Source of the DNA: Hephaestia caeni
Lineage (GTDB): Bacteria; Pseudomonadota; Alphaproteobacteria; Sphingomonadales; Sphingomonadaceae
Assembly (NCBI RefSeq): GCF_003550065.1
Contig: NZ_QXDC01000002.1
Coordinates: 62,001 to 126,000, forward strand
DNA: 64,000 nucleotides
Direction: 5' to 3'
A program made the position numbers and the translations under genes. Positions 8,031 through 16,722 of the stretch are shown piece by piece. Positions within the stretch are counted from its first letter, which is position 1; each line of letters starts with the position of its first letter. Under the pieces are notes generated by a model. That model did no database searches, had not been told where the DNA came from, and worked only from the letters and a program-made list of their open reading frames with translations.

Positions 8031-9206
8031 ATGCTTGCAGTCATCACAGACGATTTCACAGGCGCTGCCGAAATCGCCGGAATCGTCCTGGCGAAGGGCT
8101 TCACCGCGGCGATCGAAACCCGCACGGTGCATGCCACCACCTCCGACGTCCTCGTAATCGCGACCAATATGCGCTCGATCGGGCGCACCGATGCCAGCAA
8201 GGAATCGGCGCGCCTGACGGCCGGCCTGATGGCCTTGCAGCCCAGGATGATCTTCAAGAAGGTCGATTCGGTGCTGCGCGGCCATATCGGGCCCGAACTC
8301 GGTTCGATGATGGAGGCTCAGGGCAAGTCGCGCGCGCTTCTGGTGCCTGCCAATCCATCACTGGGGCGGACGATCGAGGACGGCATCTATTTCGTGTCGG
8401 GAACGCCGATCGCCGAAAGCGGCTTCGCCGCCGACAATGCCGTGGCGACCGGCAGTTCTCGCGTGGTCGATATCCTGCAAGAGCGCGGCTATCCCGACCT
8501 CGCCTGCTTCGACATCGATGACTATGGCGGCGCCGGCGACGGCATCGCGATCGGCAATACCCGCACGCCCGCCGACGTTGCGGCGTGGGCGGAAAAGGTA
8601 ACCGATGATGTGGTGCCCGCCGGTGCCGCCGACTTCTTTTCGGCGCTGCTCGATCGTCTGCGGCCATCGGCGGGGGCGCCGAGCGGCGCGCCGATATCGT
8701 TCAAGGCGGCAAAATCGCTGTATGTCTGTGGAAGCCGGTTTCCGGCGAGTGGGCAAGCGGTGCGCACGGCGGCGGCAAACGGCCATTGTGTCGCCTATGT
8801 GCCCGATGCCATCTATTTCGACCGCGACTTCGACCCGGATCTGATCGAAGCCTGGGCGGAAGATGTCGTCCGCGCGTTCGAGCGCTACGACGACGTCATC
8901 CTGTTCGCTCCCCAATCGACGCGTGGCGTGGGTTTCGCAGGCTCGGACGTCACGCGCGTCCTCGCCCGCTGCGTCGCCCGCGTTTTCGACCGCGCGGCCC
9001 CTGACGAACTCATGATCGAGGGCGGGGCGACGGCACAGGCCGTCATGGAAGCGCTGAACATCGAAACCCTTCTTCCTGTTCAGGCGCTATCGGCCGGGGT
9101 AACCCGGATGCGGGTCGCGGGGCGCGACGGGCTTCACGTCACCATGAAGCCCGGCAGCTATTCATGGCCGAGTGTCATCTGGAAGTTCGACGAGAAAAGG
9201 CTGTGA
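8031..9206 (+). CDS. Four-carbon acid sugar kinase (DUF1537/OtnK family)
   Basis: A 391-aa protein with the family's N-terminal sugar-binding domain, starting VITDDFTGAAEIAG (catalytic-site Asp pair D7/D8) and containing KKVDSVLRGHIGPEL. The C-terminal nucleotide-binding domain has GGATAQAVMEAL and the MKPGSYSWPSVI glycine loop. The family phosphorylates D-threonate, D-erythronate or 3-oxo-tetronates at O4 using ATP. Placement directly behind the PdxA2-type gene argues for a D-threonate/D-erythronate kinase. The product feeds PdxA2, and the resulting DHAP could use the TIM encoded 2.6 kb downstream. The start is the ATG at 8031. Confidence 0.88.
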   Translation: MLAVITDDFTGAAEIAGIVLAKGFTAAIETRTVHATTSDVLVIATNMRSIGRTDASKESARLTAGLMALQPRMIFKKVDSVLRGHIGPELGSMMEAQGKSRALLVPANPSLGRTIEDGIYFVSGTPIAESGFAADNAVATGSSRVVDILQERGYPDLACFDIDDYGGAGDGIAIGNTRTPADVAAWAEKVTDDVVPAGAADFFSALLDRLRPSAGAPSGAPISFKAAKSLYVCGSRFPASGQAVRTAAANGHCVAYVPDAIYFDRDFDPDLIEAWAEDVVRAFERYDDVILFAPQSTRGVGFAGSDVTRVLARCVARVFDRAAPDELMIEGGATAQAVMEALNIETLLPVQALSAGVTRMRVAGRDGLHVTMKPGSYSWPSVIWKFDEKRL

Positions 9207-9301
9207 AGATGCGCGTCCCCGATTGCGCTGTCGTCGTCCCTAACGCCGCCGATGCTGGCGTGCGCTGCGGCGAGGGCGCCGGACCACAAAGGAGAGGAAC
9301 C

Positions 9302-10738
9302 ATGCGATCTGCGGTGAAAAAGTGTCTGGTGGCGCTGGGATTGACGACAGCGCTTGCTGGCCCGACCCAGGCGAATGCTCAGGCGCGCGCGCCCGAACCG
9401 GCGCGCCCCAATGTCGTCTTCATCCTTGCCGATGATCTGGGTTGGAATCAGGTGGGGTTCGATGGCTCCACCTATTACGAGACGCCCAATATCGATTCGA
9501 TCGCGAAAGACGGCATGCGCTTCGCCAATGCCTACGCGGCCGCATCGGTGTGCTCGCCGACCCGCTCGAGCATCATGACCGGAAAGAGCCCCGCGCGAAC
9601 GCACATCACCGATTATATTCCGGGTAGCCCCTATCCCTATGCCCTGCTGAAGACGCCGTACAAGGTGCCCGCGCTGCCTGTGCAGGAATTCACAATTGCC
9701 GAACTGATGAAGACGAAGGGCTATGCCACGGGCCTGTTCGGCAAATGGCATCTCAGTGAGGACAAGATCTACGATCCGGTCCGTCCCGGCGACCCCGGCA
9801 GCCAGGGATTCGACGAAGTGCTGACGACCGTGAAGCCGGAACCCGATGCGGATCCGCTGAAGGACGCGCATCACACGCTCGAGATCACGGAGCGCTCGCT
9901 CCAGTTCATCGATCGGCACAAGAACGAGCCCTTCTTCCTCTATGTCGCCTATCATGCGGTGCACCGGCCGATCATGGAGCGGCCCGAACTGATCGCGAAA
10001 TACGCCGCGAAGCCGCATTCGAACGATCCGATCAACAATCCCGTCATGGGCGCGATGATCGAGACGATGGACAAGGGCATCGGTCGCCTGCTCGCCCGGC
10101 TGAAGCAGGACGGCCTCGACGACAATACGATGGTGATCTTCTATTCCGACAATGGCGGGCTCGAACAATTGCAGTCCCAATATCCTTACCGGGGCGGCAA
10201 GGCGACGGTCTGGCAGGGCGGCCTTCGCGTTCCGCTCGCCGTCCGATGGCCGGGCAAGGTGGCGCCGGGATCGGTGGCGAGGGATCTCGTAACGTCCGAC
10301 GATTTCTTTCCCACCTTCGCGGGCATGATCGGGGCGAAGCGGCTGCCGAAGGATATCGATGGCATGTCGATGATTCCGACGCTGACCGGCACGGGATCGA
10401 ACGGGCGCGACACGCTCTATTTTCACTATCCGCACTATCACCATCTCGGCTTCAAGCCGGGGGGTGCCATTATCCGCGGCAAGTACAAGCTGATCGAATG
10501 GTTTGAAGGGTCGATCGGGGAATCCGGCAAGCCATACACGCTGTACGACATGGATGCGGACGTGGACGAATCGGACGACCTCAGCGCCGAAAAGCCCGAG
10601 ATCGTCGCTGAGATGGCCGCCGCGCTGAAGAACTGGCGCAAGAAGGTGGGGGCCGGGGAAATGACGCCCAACCCGAATTTCGACATCAAGCGGGTCGACT
10701 GGCGTTTCGCGGATTCCAAGGGAGACGATTCGAAATAG
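9302..10738 (+). CDS. Periplasmic sulfatase (formylglycine-dependent, Cys-type)
   Basis: A 478-aa arylsulfatase-superfamily enzyme. The ATG at 9302 follows AAAGGAGAGGAACC. A signal peptide (about residues 1-27, ending ANA) directs it to the periplasm. Metal-binding ADD (44-45) and the maturation motif C84-S-P-T-R88 (CxPxR) show that Cys84 must be converted to formylglycine. Further hallmarks are FGKWHL, YSDNGG and a C-terminal subdomain ending in DSK. It would remove sulfate esters from an imported oligosaccharide. The Cys-type motif needs FGE or anSME. The only SUMF1-like protein in this window (14317-16722) lacks the active-site cysteines, so the maturase must lie elsewhere. Confidence 0.92.
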   Translation: MRSAVKKCLVALGLTTALAGPTQANAQARAPEPARPNVVFILADDLGWNQVGFDGSTYYETPNIDSIAKDGMRFANAYAAASVCSPTRSSIMTGKSPARTHITDYIPGSPYPYALLKTPYKVPALPVQEFTIAELMKTKGYATGLFGKWHLSEDKIYDPVRPGDPGSQGFDEVLTTVKPEPDADPLKDAHHTLEITERSLQFIDRHKNEPFFLYVAYHAVHRPIMERPELIAKYAAKPHSNDPINNPVMGAMIETMDKGIGRLLARLKQDGLDDNTMVIFYSDNGGLEQLQSQYPYRGGKATVWQGGLRVPLAVRWPGKVAPGSVARDLVTSDDFFPTFAGMIGAKRLPKDIDGMSMIPTLTGTGSNGRDTLYFHYPHYHHLGFKPGGAIIRGKYKLIEWFEGSIGESGKPYTLYDMDADVDESDDLSAEKPEIVAEMAAALKNWRKKVGAGEMTPNPNFDIKRVDWRFADSKGDDSK

Positions 10739-10826
10739 TGGGAATGCCGCCGCAACGTCTTCGTCGCCCGATGGCGCCAATCGTCATTGATACGTTCAGC
10801 CGCTGTTCGAAGGTGGACCGCAAAGC

Positions 10827-11741
10827 ATGACCAACAAGGAACGCTATATCGGTGTCGTCGTGCCGATGATTACGCCGTTGACCGCCGACGGCGACCTGGA
10901 TGCCGCCGCGACGCGCCGTATCGTTGAAGCGAGCGTCTCGGCGCGGTGCGCGCCCTTCGTCGCCGGCACGACCGGGGAATCCGCGTCGTTGTCGGACGCG
11001 CAGAAGGCCGCGCTGGTCCGTGAAGCCGTCGATCAGGCCGCGGGTCGGCAACTGGTCTATGCCGGCATTGCCGACAACCGCCTGGCCTCGGCGATCGACA
11101 AGGCGCGGGAATATCAGGCGCTGGGCGCCGACGCCGTGGTTGCGCACCTGCCGTGTTATTACGCGATCGACGAAGACCAGATGAAACGCTGGTATCTGGC
11201 GCTTGCCGAGCGATCGCCGCTGCCTGTCATCCTTTACAACATTCCGGTCACCACCGGGCTGTCGATGCCGCTTGCGCTGGTGGATGAACTCAGCCGCCAC
11301 GAGAATATCGTCGGCTTCAAGGATTCGGAACGCGGCGATGAACGGCTGGATGAGGCGCTGGCGCTTTGGCGGGAGCGTGAGGATTTTACCTTTCACCTCG
11401 GCTGGGCGGCCAAATCCGCGCACGGGCTCAAAAACGGGCTGGACGGCATCGTGCCGAGCAGTGCCAATCTGGTGCCCGCGCTGTACCGCGCCCTCTATGA
11501 TGCGGCCAAGCGAGGCGATGTCGCCGAGGCCGATCGGCTGCAATCCGTCACCGACGACATCAGCCGTTATTATCAGGAAGGGCGCATCCTCAGCCGGGCG
11601 ATTCCCGTCTTCAAGGCAATGATGGCGGCGGCGGGTTTGTGCGGCCCCGACGTGGCGCCGCCGATGCAGCCCCTTGCCGACGACGAACTTGCGCGCGTCG
11701 CTGAGGAGGTGCGTGTCCGCTTCGGCGCCTATCTGGGCTGA
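10827..11741 (+). CDS. DapA/NAL-family lyase (dihydrodipicolinate synthase-like aldolase)
   Basis: A 304-aa TIM-barrel class I aldolase. The pyruvate carboxylate motif GTTGES (47-52), the catalytic tyrosine Y137 (ILYNIP) and the Schiff-base lysine K165 (VGFKDSE) are all present. The family includes DapA, N-acetylneuraminate lyase, KDG aldolase and 5-dehydro-4-deoxyglucarate dehydratase. Location in an acid-sugar operon rather than a lysine locus favours a 2-keto-3-deoxy-sugar-acid aldolase or dehydratase. It lies 88 bp behind the sulfatase and just ahead of tpiA. Substrate is unassigned. Confidence 0.87.
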   Translation: MTNKERYIGVVVPMITPLTADGDLDAAATRRIVEASVSARCAPFVAGTTGESASLSDAQKAALVREAVDQAAGRQLVYAGIADNRLASAIDKAREYQALGADAVVAHLPCYYAIDEDQMKRWYLALAERSPLPVILYNIPVTTGLSMPLALVDELSRHENIVGFKDSERGDERLDEALALWREREDFTFHLGWAAKSAHGLKNGLDGIVPSSANLVPALYRALYDAAKRGDVAEADRLQSVTDDISRYYQEGRILSRAIPVFKAMMAAAGLCGPDVAPPMQPLADDELARVAEEVRVRFGAYLG

Positions 11742-11854
11742 CGGCGGCCGGAGGCGCGCGCGTGGCTGGCATGCTTTGCGGGGATCGGCCCGGTCCCAGG
11801 GCTGCTGCGGGCGACTCGTTCTTTGCTTCGCGCGGTGCTGAGCGGCGTGGCAAA

Positions 11855-12601
11855 ATGGTGGTCGGCAACTGGAAGATGCACGGCTCGTCGGCCGCGCTTG
11901 TCGAGCTTGATGGCATTGCCGAAGCGGCACGGCATGCGCGGGTGGATGTGGCGGTTTGTCTTCCCGCGACGCTGCTTATGGCGGCGGCGCAGCGCGCCCG
12001 CGACCCGATCATCGGCGCGCAGGACTGCCACGCGCACGCGAGCGGCAGCCATACGGGCGATGTTTCCGCGGCAATGATCGCGGACGCCGGCGCGCGGCTG
12101 ACGATCATCGGCCATAGCGAACGCCGGCGGGACCACGGTGAAACCGACGCGATCGTCAACGCCAAGCTCGATACTGCGATCGCCCACGGCCTGGGTGTCA
12201 TCCTCTGCGTCGGTGAATCGGAAGCGCAGCGCCGCGAGGGCGATCCGGCGGCGTTCGTGTGCCGCCAGGTGGCAGCGTCGCTCCCGGCGCAGGCGAGGGC
12301 CGATCGTCTCATGATCGCATACGAACCCCTCTGGGCGATCGGCTCCGGCCGATCAGCCTCCGGTGAGCAAATCGCAACGATCCATACCGACATTCGACGC
12401 GCGGTTCAGGATCGGCTGGGCGACCAAGGCGCCGATGTTCCGATCCTGTACGGCGGCTCGGTGACCGGAGACAATGCCGATGCAATCCTGGGTCTGGAGA
12501 CGGTGGACGGCGTTCTCGTCGGCGGCGCAAGCCTGACCGCCGAACGACTCGCGCCCATCATCGCCGCCGCCGCGCGCCATAGCCTGTCTCGGTTACGCTG
12601 A
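11855..12601 (+). CDS. tpiA: Triose-phosphate isomerase (pathway-dedicated paralogue)
   Basis: A 248-aa TIM. All catalytic residues are visible: N5/K7 in GNWKMHG, H87 in IIGHSERR, E157 in YEPLWAIGSG, and the phosphate loop LYGGSV. The ATG at 11855 gives the usual family length but an unusually short N terminus (family members often have three or four residues before VVGNWK). A GTG at 11762 or ATG at 11771 would add about 30 unusual residues. It interconverts DHAP and glyceraldehyde-3-phosphate. Its position at the end of the kinase/PdxA2 gene set, whose product is DHAP, explains why a second TIM is carried here. Confidence 0.88.
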   Translation: MVVGNWKMHGSSAALVELDGIAEAARHARVDVAVCLPATLLMAAAQRARDPIIGAQDCHAHASGSHTGDVSAAMIADAGARLTIIGHSERRRDHGETDAIVNAKLDTAIAHGLGVILCVGESEAQRREGDPAAFVCRQVAASLPAQARADRLMIAYEPLWAIGSGRSASGEQIATIHTDIRRAVQDRLGDQGADVPILYGGSVTGDNADAILGLETVDGVLVGGASLTAERLAPIIAAAARHSLSRLR

Positions 12602-12624
12602 AACGGAGGCGCCTGCCTGCGTTC

Positions 12625-14004
12625 TCATCCCGCCGACGCGCGAGCGATCGCATCGGTCAGATTCGTCAGGATCGCGTAAAGCGACCAGATCCCGACCGCG
12701 GAAATGATCACCAGGATCAGCGTTTCCCACCAGCGATTGACATATTGCGGCAGCATGAAGCGCTTGCTCGACGTCATCAGCAGGATGCCGAGGAGGATCG
12801 GCGGCAGCGTCAACGCAGTGACGACGCTGGTGCCGAAGATGCTCAGATGGACCAGATCGGGGGCGCCCGGCAACGTGATCGCCAGCGGCACGATGATGAA
12901 GAAGACGATCATCGCGCGATTGAACCATCGATCGTCGGTGACCTTCTCGTGACGGCTGCCGCGCGCGGTGCCGCGATGGAGGCCGTCGAACATGAGCTTG
13001 GCGAAGCCGTGCGCCTGCGCCGGGAAACTGGTGAAGGCCTTGAGGCCGAACACGATCCACAGCAACGTCGGCCCGATCGGGCCGACCGCCAGCGTCATCA
13101 TGCGTGCCAGCCCCTCCTCGTTGGAGACGGTGAACCCGGTTCCGCGGATCGTTTCCACGGCAACGATCCAGATCAGGATGTTGATCAGCAGCAGCGGCAG
13201 GATGCCGGATAGAAGATCGAAATTCTGGATCTTGCGGTGTTCCGGCCCCGTCCAGCCGCGTTCGGCCATGAAATAGGGATAGAGCAGGTTCGCCGCCGAC
13301 CCGCCGATCGTCCCGATCGTGGCGACGGCGATGAACAGCGCGTCGAACGGGCCGTTGTCGGCCGGCACGTCGAACGTGAGTCCGCGCAAGAGTGCGCCCC
13401 AATCGATATGGCCGATGCGTATGAGTGCGTACAGGAACGACCCGACGATGACGATCGACGCGACCTTCGCGCTCCATTCGAGGAAGCGGAAAGCGCTGCC
13501 GCGCGTCAACACGACGGCCGTCAGCGCGACGATCGGCACACCCCAGAAGAAATGGCCCCATTCGCCGCCGTGGCGGCCGAACAGCTCGAAAAGCCCGACG
13601 GTGCCTGCCCGGAGGAAAGCCGCCTGCACGATCATGCCGTAGAACAGCATCGTCACCGCGAAGAACATCGGGAAGCCCGACCATACGCGTTGGTAGCCGG
13701 CGAGCAGCGAATGGTCGCCGAAGCGGTTCTGCAACTTGTATTTGGCGATGGCGGAAATCATGAAATAGCGGGCGGCGAGCGCGATGATGAGCGTCCACAT
13801 CAGCGCGTAGCCGTAGTTCGCGCCGGAAACGCTCGAACTCACCAGATCGCCGGTGCCGAGGAAGGTCATGGCCAGCACGAGGCCCGGCCCCATGCCGCGC
13901 AGATAGCCGCGAAGGCCCGTCGGCGGCGCTTGCGACAGCCCCGCCTCGGGGCGATCGGCGGGGCCGGCACCGGGCGGCATGAGCGCGTCGGCAGCCGGTT
14001 TCAT
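12625..14004 (-). CDS. Nramp-family divalent metal or solute transporter
   Basis: A 459-aa integral membrane protein with about 11 hydrophobic helices and the LeuT fold of Nramp/SLC11. Helix 1 carries FLGTGDLVSSS where classical Nramps have DPGN, and the helix 6 region reads SAANLLYPYF instead of the metal-binding MPH. It is therefore a divergent Nramp-related subgroup whose substrate is not certain. The preferred start is the ATG at 14004 (MKPAADALMPPG); a longer frame up to 14115 gives an arginine-rich, unlikely N terminus. It converges on tpiA (23 bp apart) and diverges from the SUMF1/sialidase-like gene, sharing an intergenic region with a 24-bp palindrome. Confidence 0.78.
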   Translation of the reverse strand: MKPAADALMPPGAGPADRPEAGLSQAPPTGLRGYLRGMGPGLVLAMTFLGTGDLVSSSVSGANYGYALMWTLIIALAARYFMISAIAKYKLQNRFGDHSLLAGYQRVWSGFPMFFAVTMLFYGMIVQAAFLRAGTVGLFELFGRHGGEWGHFFWGVPIVALTAVVLTRGSAFRFLEWSAKVASIVIVGSFLYALIRIGHIDWGALLRGLTFDVPADNGPFDALFIAVATIGTIGGSAANLLYPYFMAERGWTGPEHRKIQNFDLLSGILPLLLINILIWIVAVETIRGTGFTVSNEEGLARMMTLAVGPIGPTLLWIVFGLKAFTSFPAQAHGFAKLMFDGLHRGTARGSRHEKVTDDRWFNRAMIVFFIIVPLAITLPGAPDLVHLSIFGTSVVTALTLPPILLGILLMTSSKRFMLPQYVNRWWETLILVIISAVGIWSLYAILTNLTDAIARASAG

Positions 14005-14316
14005 GCGCGCCACGGCACGCCAATGGCCTCGTCGGCGATCATTCGAATCGACACGCAATCCTCCCCGTTTCGGGTCGCTATGTTTGAGCTGACCTCGCTG
14101 CGATCGGCGTGACATGTAAATATATACCTGTCAACATACATCCCGTCTCCAGCGTCGGGCATGATCTCGAGGTGACTCATAGGAGCACGCAATATCTTAG
14201 ATTATGGCTCTTTTTCGCATAACACCTCTTGGAGCGGTGCGCGGGAAATCGAGTTGACAAACAGTTATAACAAGTGGGACGGTCATGACCAGACAACTTT
14301 CCAGGGGAGGGGCGAC
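14005..14316. promoter_or_regulatory. Divergent control region between the Nramp-like and SUMF1/sialidase-like genes
   Basis: 312 bp without a convincing gene. It holds the long palindrome at 14110-14133, an AT-rich stretch at 14190-14225, and TTGACA (14254-14259) close to TATAAC (14266-14271). The spacing of these last two is too short for one promoter. The ribosome site CCAGGGGAGGGG immediately precedes the ATG at 14317. Confidence 0.5.
14110..14133. promoter_or_regulatory. 24-bp near-perfect palindrome, putative operator
   Basis: The sequence follows TGACAnGTAnATATnTACnTGTCA, with 20 of 24 positions symmetric, centred in the divergent region between the transporter and the SUMF1/sialidase-like gene. 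Two-fold symmetry of this length suits a dimeric regulator. The FadR-type GntR protein encoded at 17859-18614 is the nearest candidate, but no second identical copy was found to confirm the link. Confidence 0.45.
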
Positions 14317-16722
14317 ATGACTCGATTCGCAGAGGCGGCGACGATTGGTGCGGCGATCGCGGTGATCGTGATGCCAAGCGCCGTCGGAGCATCGCCTGCG
14401 CCGACGGCCGAGCCGGAGATGGTGGCGATTCCGGCAGGTAGTTTCGCGATGGGGGCCGGCGCCGACCTGCCCTCGCGCGACTGGTTCAACGAGCGCCCGC
14501 AGCACCAAGTGACGATTAGCCGGGGCTTCCGCATCGCCACACACGAAGTCACCCTCGCGGAATATCGCGCCTTCCGCCCCGACGCGGTCGTGACCACCGA
14601 GCTTACACCCTATGTTGCGGGCGTGAGTTGGAAGGACGCCGAGGATTATGCCGCCTGGCTGTCACGGAAAACCGGCCGTCATTATCGGCTGCCGACCGAA
14701 GCCGAATGGGAATATGTCGCGAAGCTCAAGACCGCCGATCCGGGGCGATATGGTGCCATTCAGGGTCTTGAATCGGGGCCGCTGGAATGGACCAGCGACT
14801 GGTTCGGGCCTTATGCCCCGAGCCCCAGGACGGATCCGGTCGGTGCGGCGTCGGGCATGCTCAAGGTCGTGCGCGGCGGCCCGATCTCCCACGATCCCGA
14901 CCATGATTGGAGCATGCTCGAGATCGATTATCATCGGGCCGAGGCGCGGCTCGCGCTGCCTCCGAGCTTCGCCCCGTTCGCCGATGCACCGAACGGCGGA
15001 GGCTTGCACACCATCGGCATCCGGCTGGTCGAGGGGCCTGATCCGGCCGGGCAACCGATCCCTCCGACGCCGCCCCTCAACGCTCTCGGCGTCCGCCAGG
15101 ACCTGTCGACCGCGGCAATGGGGCCGGATCCGAGCAAGCCCTATTTCCGCAAACGCACCTTCCTCCCGACGCCGCCCGATGACAGCCACAGCACCGCGAT
15201 CGATGCCTCGGGCTGGGATGCCCGCCTGCGCAATCATCATCACAGCCCGGGCGTCGCGGTGATGCCCAACGGCGATGTGTTGATCACGATCTACACCAGC
15301 TACAGCGAATATGAGGCGGGCACTTCGATCATCGCCACGCGTTTGCGTCACGGCGCCGATCAATGGGATCCGCCGTCTGCGTTCGTGGATATCGTCGGCG
15401 TCAACGATCATGCGCCGCTGCTTGTTCGCGACGGCGCCGACGTGCGCTTTTTCTGGGGCTCCCCCTTTCTTGGCGGGCAGGAGGTTGGTCCGCAGGGCTT
15501 TCCATTCCAGCAGATCGTGACCGCTGACAGCGGCGCAACCTGGTCGCCGATTCTCTATCCCAAGGTCATAGGGTCTGTTGGCGGCCATACCCGCCAGCCG
15601 ATCAACACCGCATTCCGCGACCGGCGCGGGAGGTTGCTGCTCGCAAGCGATGGCGGGCGTGATCCGAAGACCGGCCTCGGTAGTGGAAATGAGGCGCTGC
15701 TATGGGCGTCGGACGATAGCGGCATGACCTGGTACGATACCGGCGGCCGCACCTTCGGCCGCCACACCACGTTCGTCGAAGGCAAGGACGGCCGGCTGCT
15801 GGGCTATGGCGGCAAGAACACCGATATCGACGGCTTCATGCCGCTTGCGACCTCACACGACGGCGGCAAGACCTATGTGAAATCCAAGACGCCGTTTCCG
15901 CCGCTCGGATCGAACCAGCGCCCGGCGGTGCTGCGGCTTGCAAGCGGGCGGTTGCTGATGATCGGCGACTATGTGAGCAAGAATGACGGCGTCGGCCCCT
16001 TGCCGGGCAAGCGCGGATCGTATGCCGCCGTTTCGAACGATGACGGAAAAACATGGCGCTTCAAGCGATTGCCGGGCGTCAATCCGCATCAGGACCCGGC
16101 AGCCGCGGCACGAATGAAGGGCGGGACGCTTGGCTATGCCGCGATGGCGCAAGCCCCGGATGGCGTCATCCACGTCGTTACGACGATGACGCATCCGATC
16201 GTGACGCTGGCGTTCAATGAAGCCTGGCTCGATGCGCCCGAAGCCTCTGCCTCGTCCGATGAGGCATTGGAAACATCGTCCATCACGGCCCTCACCGGTC
16301 CGCGTAAGAGTTTCACCGAACGCTATTCGGACGGCGCGCTGCGGGGCACCTGGAGCGGGGGACGCGCCGATAACGGCGCCTTCGTGTTCGACGGGCCACA
16401 ACGCTGGTTCTATCCCGACGGAAAACCGGCGTGGGAGGCCGATTACACGCTTGGACGCAAGACCGGGGTCGAGAAGCGATTCGATCGCACGGGCGTGTTG
16501 ATCTCCGAACGCGATTACGCGGCCGACGGGCGCTCGACGTGGAAACGCTGGTGGGCCAACGGCAAGCGCCGCGCGATCTCGCATTGGAACGGCACCAATG
16601 CCGATGGCGAGGCCATGACCTGGGATCCGGAGGGCAGGCTTCTGACCTCGACCACGTTCCACGAAGGGGCGCCTGCCGGCGGCGAAATCATCGGAGCGCA
16701 GACGAAAGGGGTGCATCCGTGA
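14317..16722 (+). CDS. Exported SUMF1-like / sialidase-like beta-propeller / MORN-repeat protein
   Basis: 801 aa with a signal peptide (about residues 1-25, AVGA-SPAP). Residues about 35-245 are an FGE/SUMF1-type domain (MVAIPAGSFAMGAG, RLPTEAEWEYVAKL, KVVRGGPISH), but the two active-site cysteines of true formylglycine-generating enzymes are absent. About residues 270-640 form a BNR/sialidase-like propeller (NHHHSPGVAVMPNGDVLITI, WGSPFLGGQ, SDDSGMTWYDTGG, HDGGKTYVKS). The C-terminal 140 residues are MORN-like YwqK repeats (RYSDGALRGTW, FYPDGKPAWEADYT, WWANGKRRAISHWNG). The SUMF1 part is therefore likely a binding module and the propeller a glycan-active or glycan-binding domain. The gene overlaps the next by four bases. 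Each domain call is good; the overall function is unknown. Confidence 0.75.
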   Translation: MTRFAEAATIGAAIAVIVMPSAVGASPAPTAEPEMVAIPAGSFAMGAGADLPSRDWFNERPQHQVTISRGFRIATHEVTLAEYRAFRPDAVVTTELTPYVAGVSWKDAEDYAAWLSRKTGRHYRLPTEAEWEYVAKLKTADPGRYGAIQGLESGPLEWTSDWFGPYAPSPRTDPVGAASGMLKVVRGGPISHDPDHDWSMLEIDYHRAEARLALPPSFAPFADAPNGGGLHTIGIRLVEGPDPAGQPIPPTPPLNALGVRQDLSTAAMGPDPSKPYFRKRTFLPTPPDDSHSTAIDASGWDARLRNHHHSPGVAVMPNGDVLITIYTSYSEYEAGTSIIATRLRHGADQWDPPSAFVDIVGVNDHAPLLVRDGADVRFFWGSPFLGGQEVGPQGFPFQQIVTADSGATWSPILYPKVIGSVGGHTRQPINTAFRDRRGRLLLASDGGRDPKTGLGSGNEALLWASDDSGMTWYDTGGRTFGRHTTFVEGKDGRLLGYGGKNTDIDGFMPLATSHDGGKTYVKSKTPFPPLGSNQRPAVLRLASGRLLMIGDYVSKNDGVGPLPGKRGSYAAVSNDDGKTWRFKRLPGVNPHQDPAAAARMKGGTLGYAAMAQAPDGVIHVVTTMTHPIVTLAFNEAWLDAPEASASSDEALETSSITALTGPRKSFTERYSDGALRGTWSGGRADNGAFVFDGPQRWFYPDGKPAWEADYTLGRKTGVEKRFDRTGVLISERDYAADGRSTWKRWWANGKRRAISHWNGTNADGEAMTWDPEGRLLTSTTFHEGAPAGGEIIGAQTKGVHP

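Noticed and set aside
14317..15060. SUMF1 domain as the maturase for the nearby sulfatase.
   Set aside because: The cysteines required for formylglycine formation are not present in the domain.
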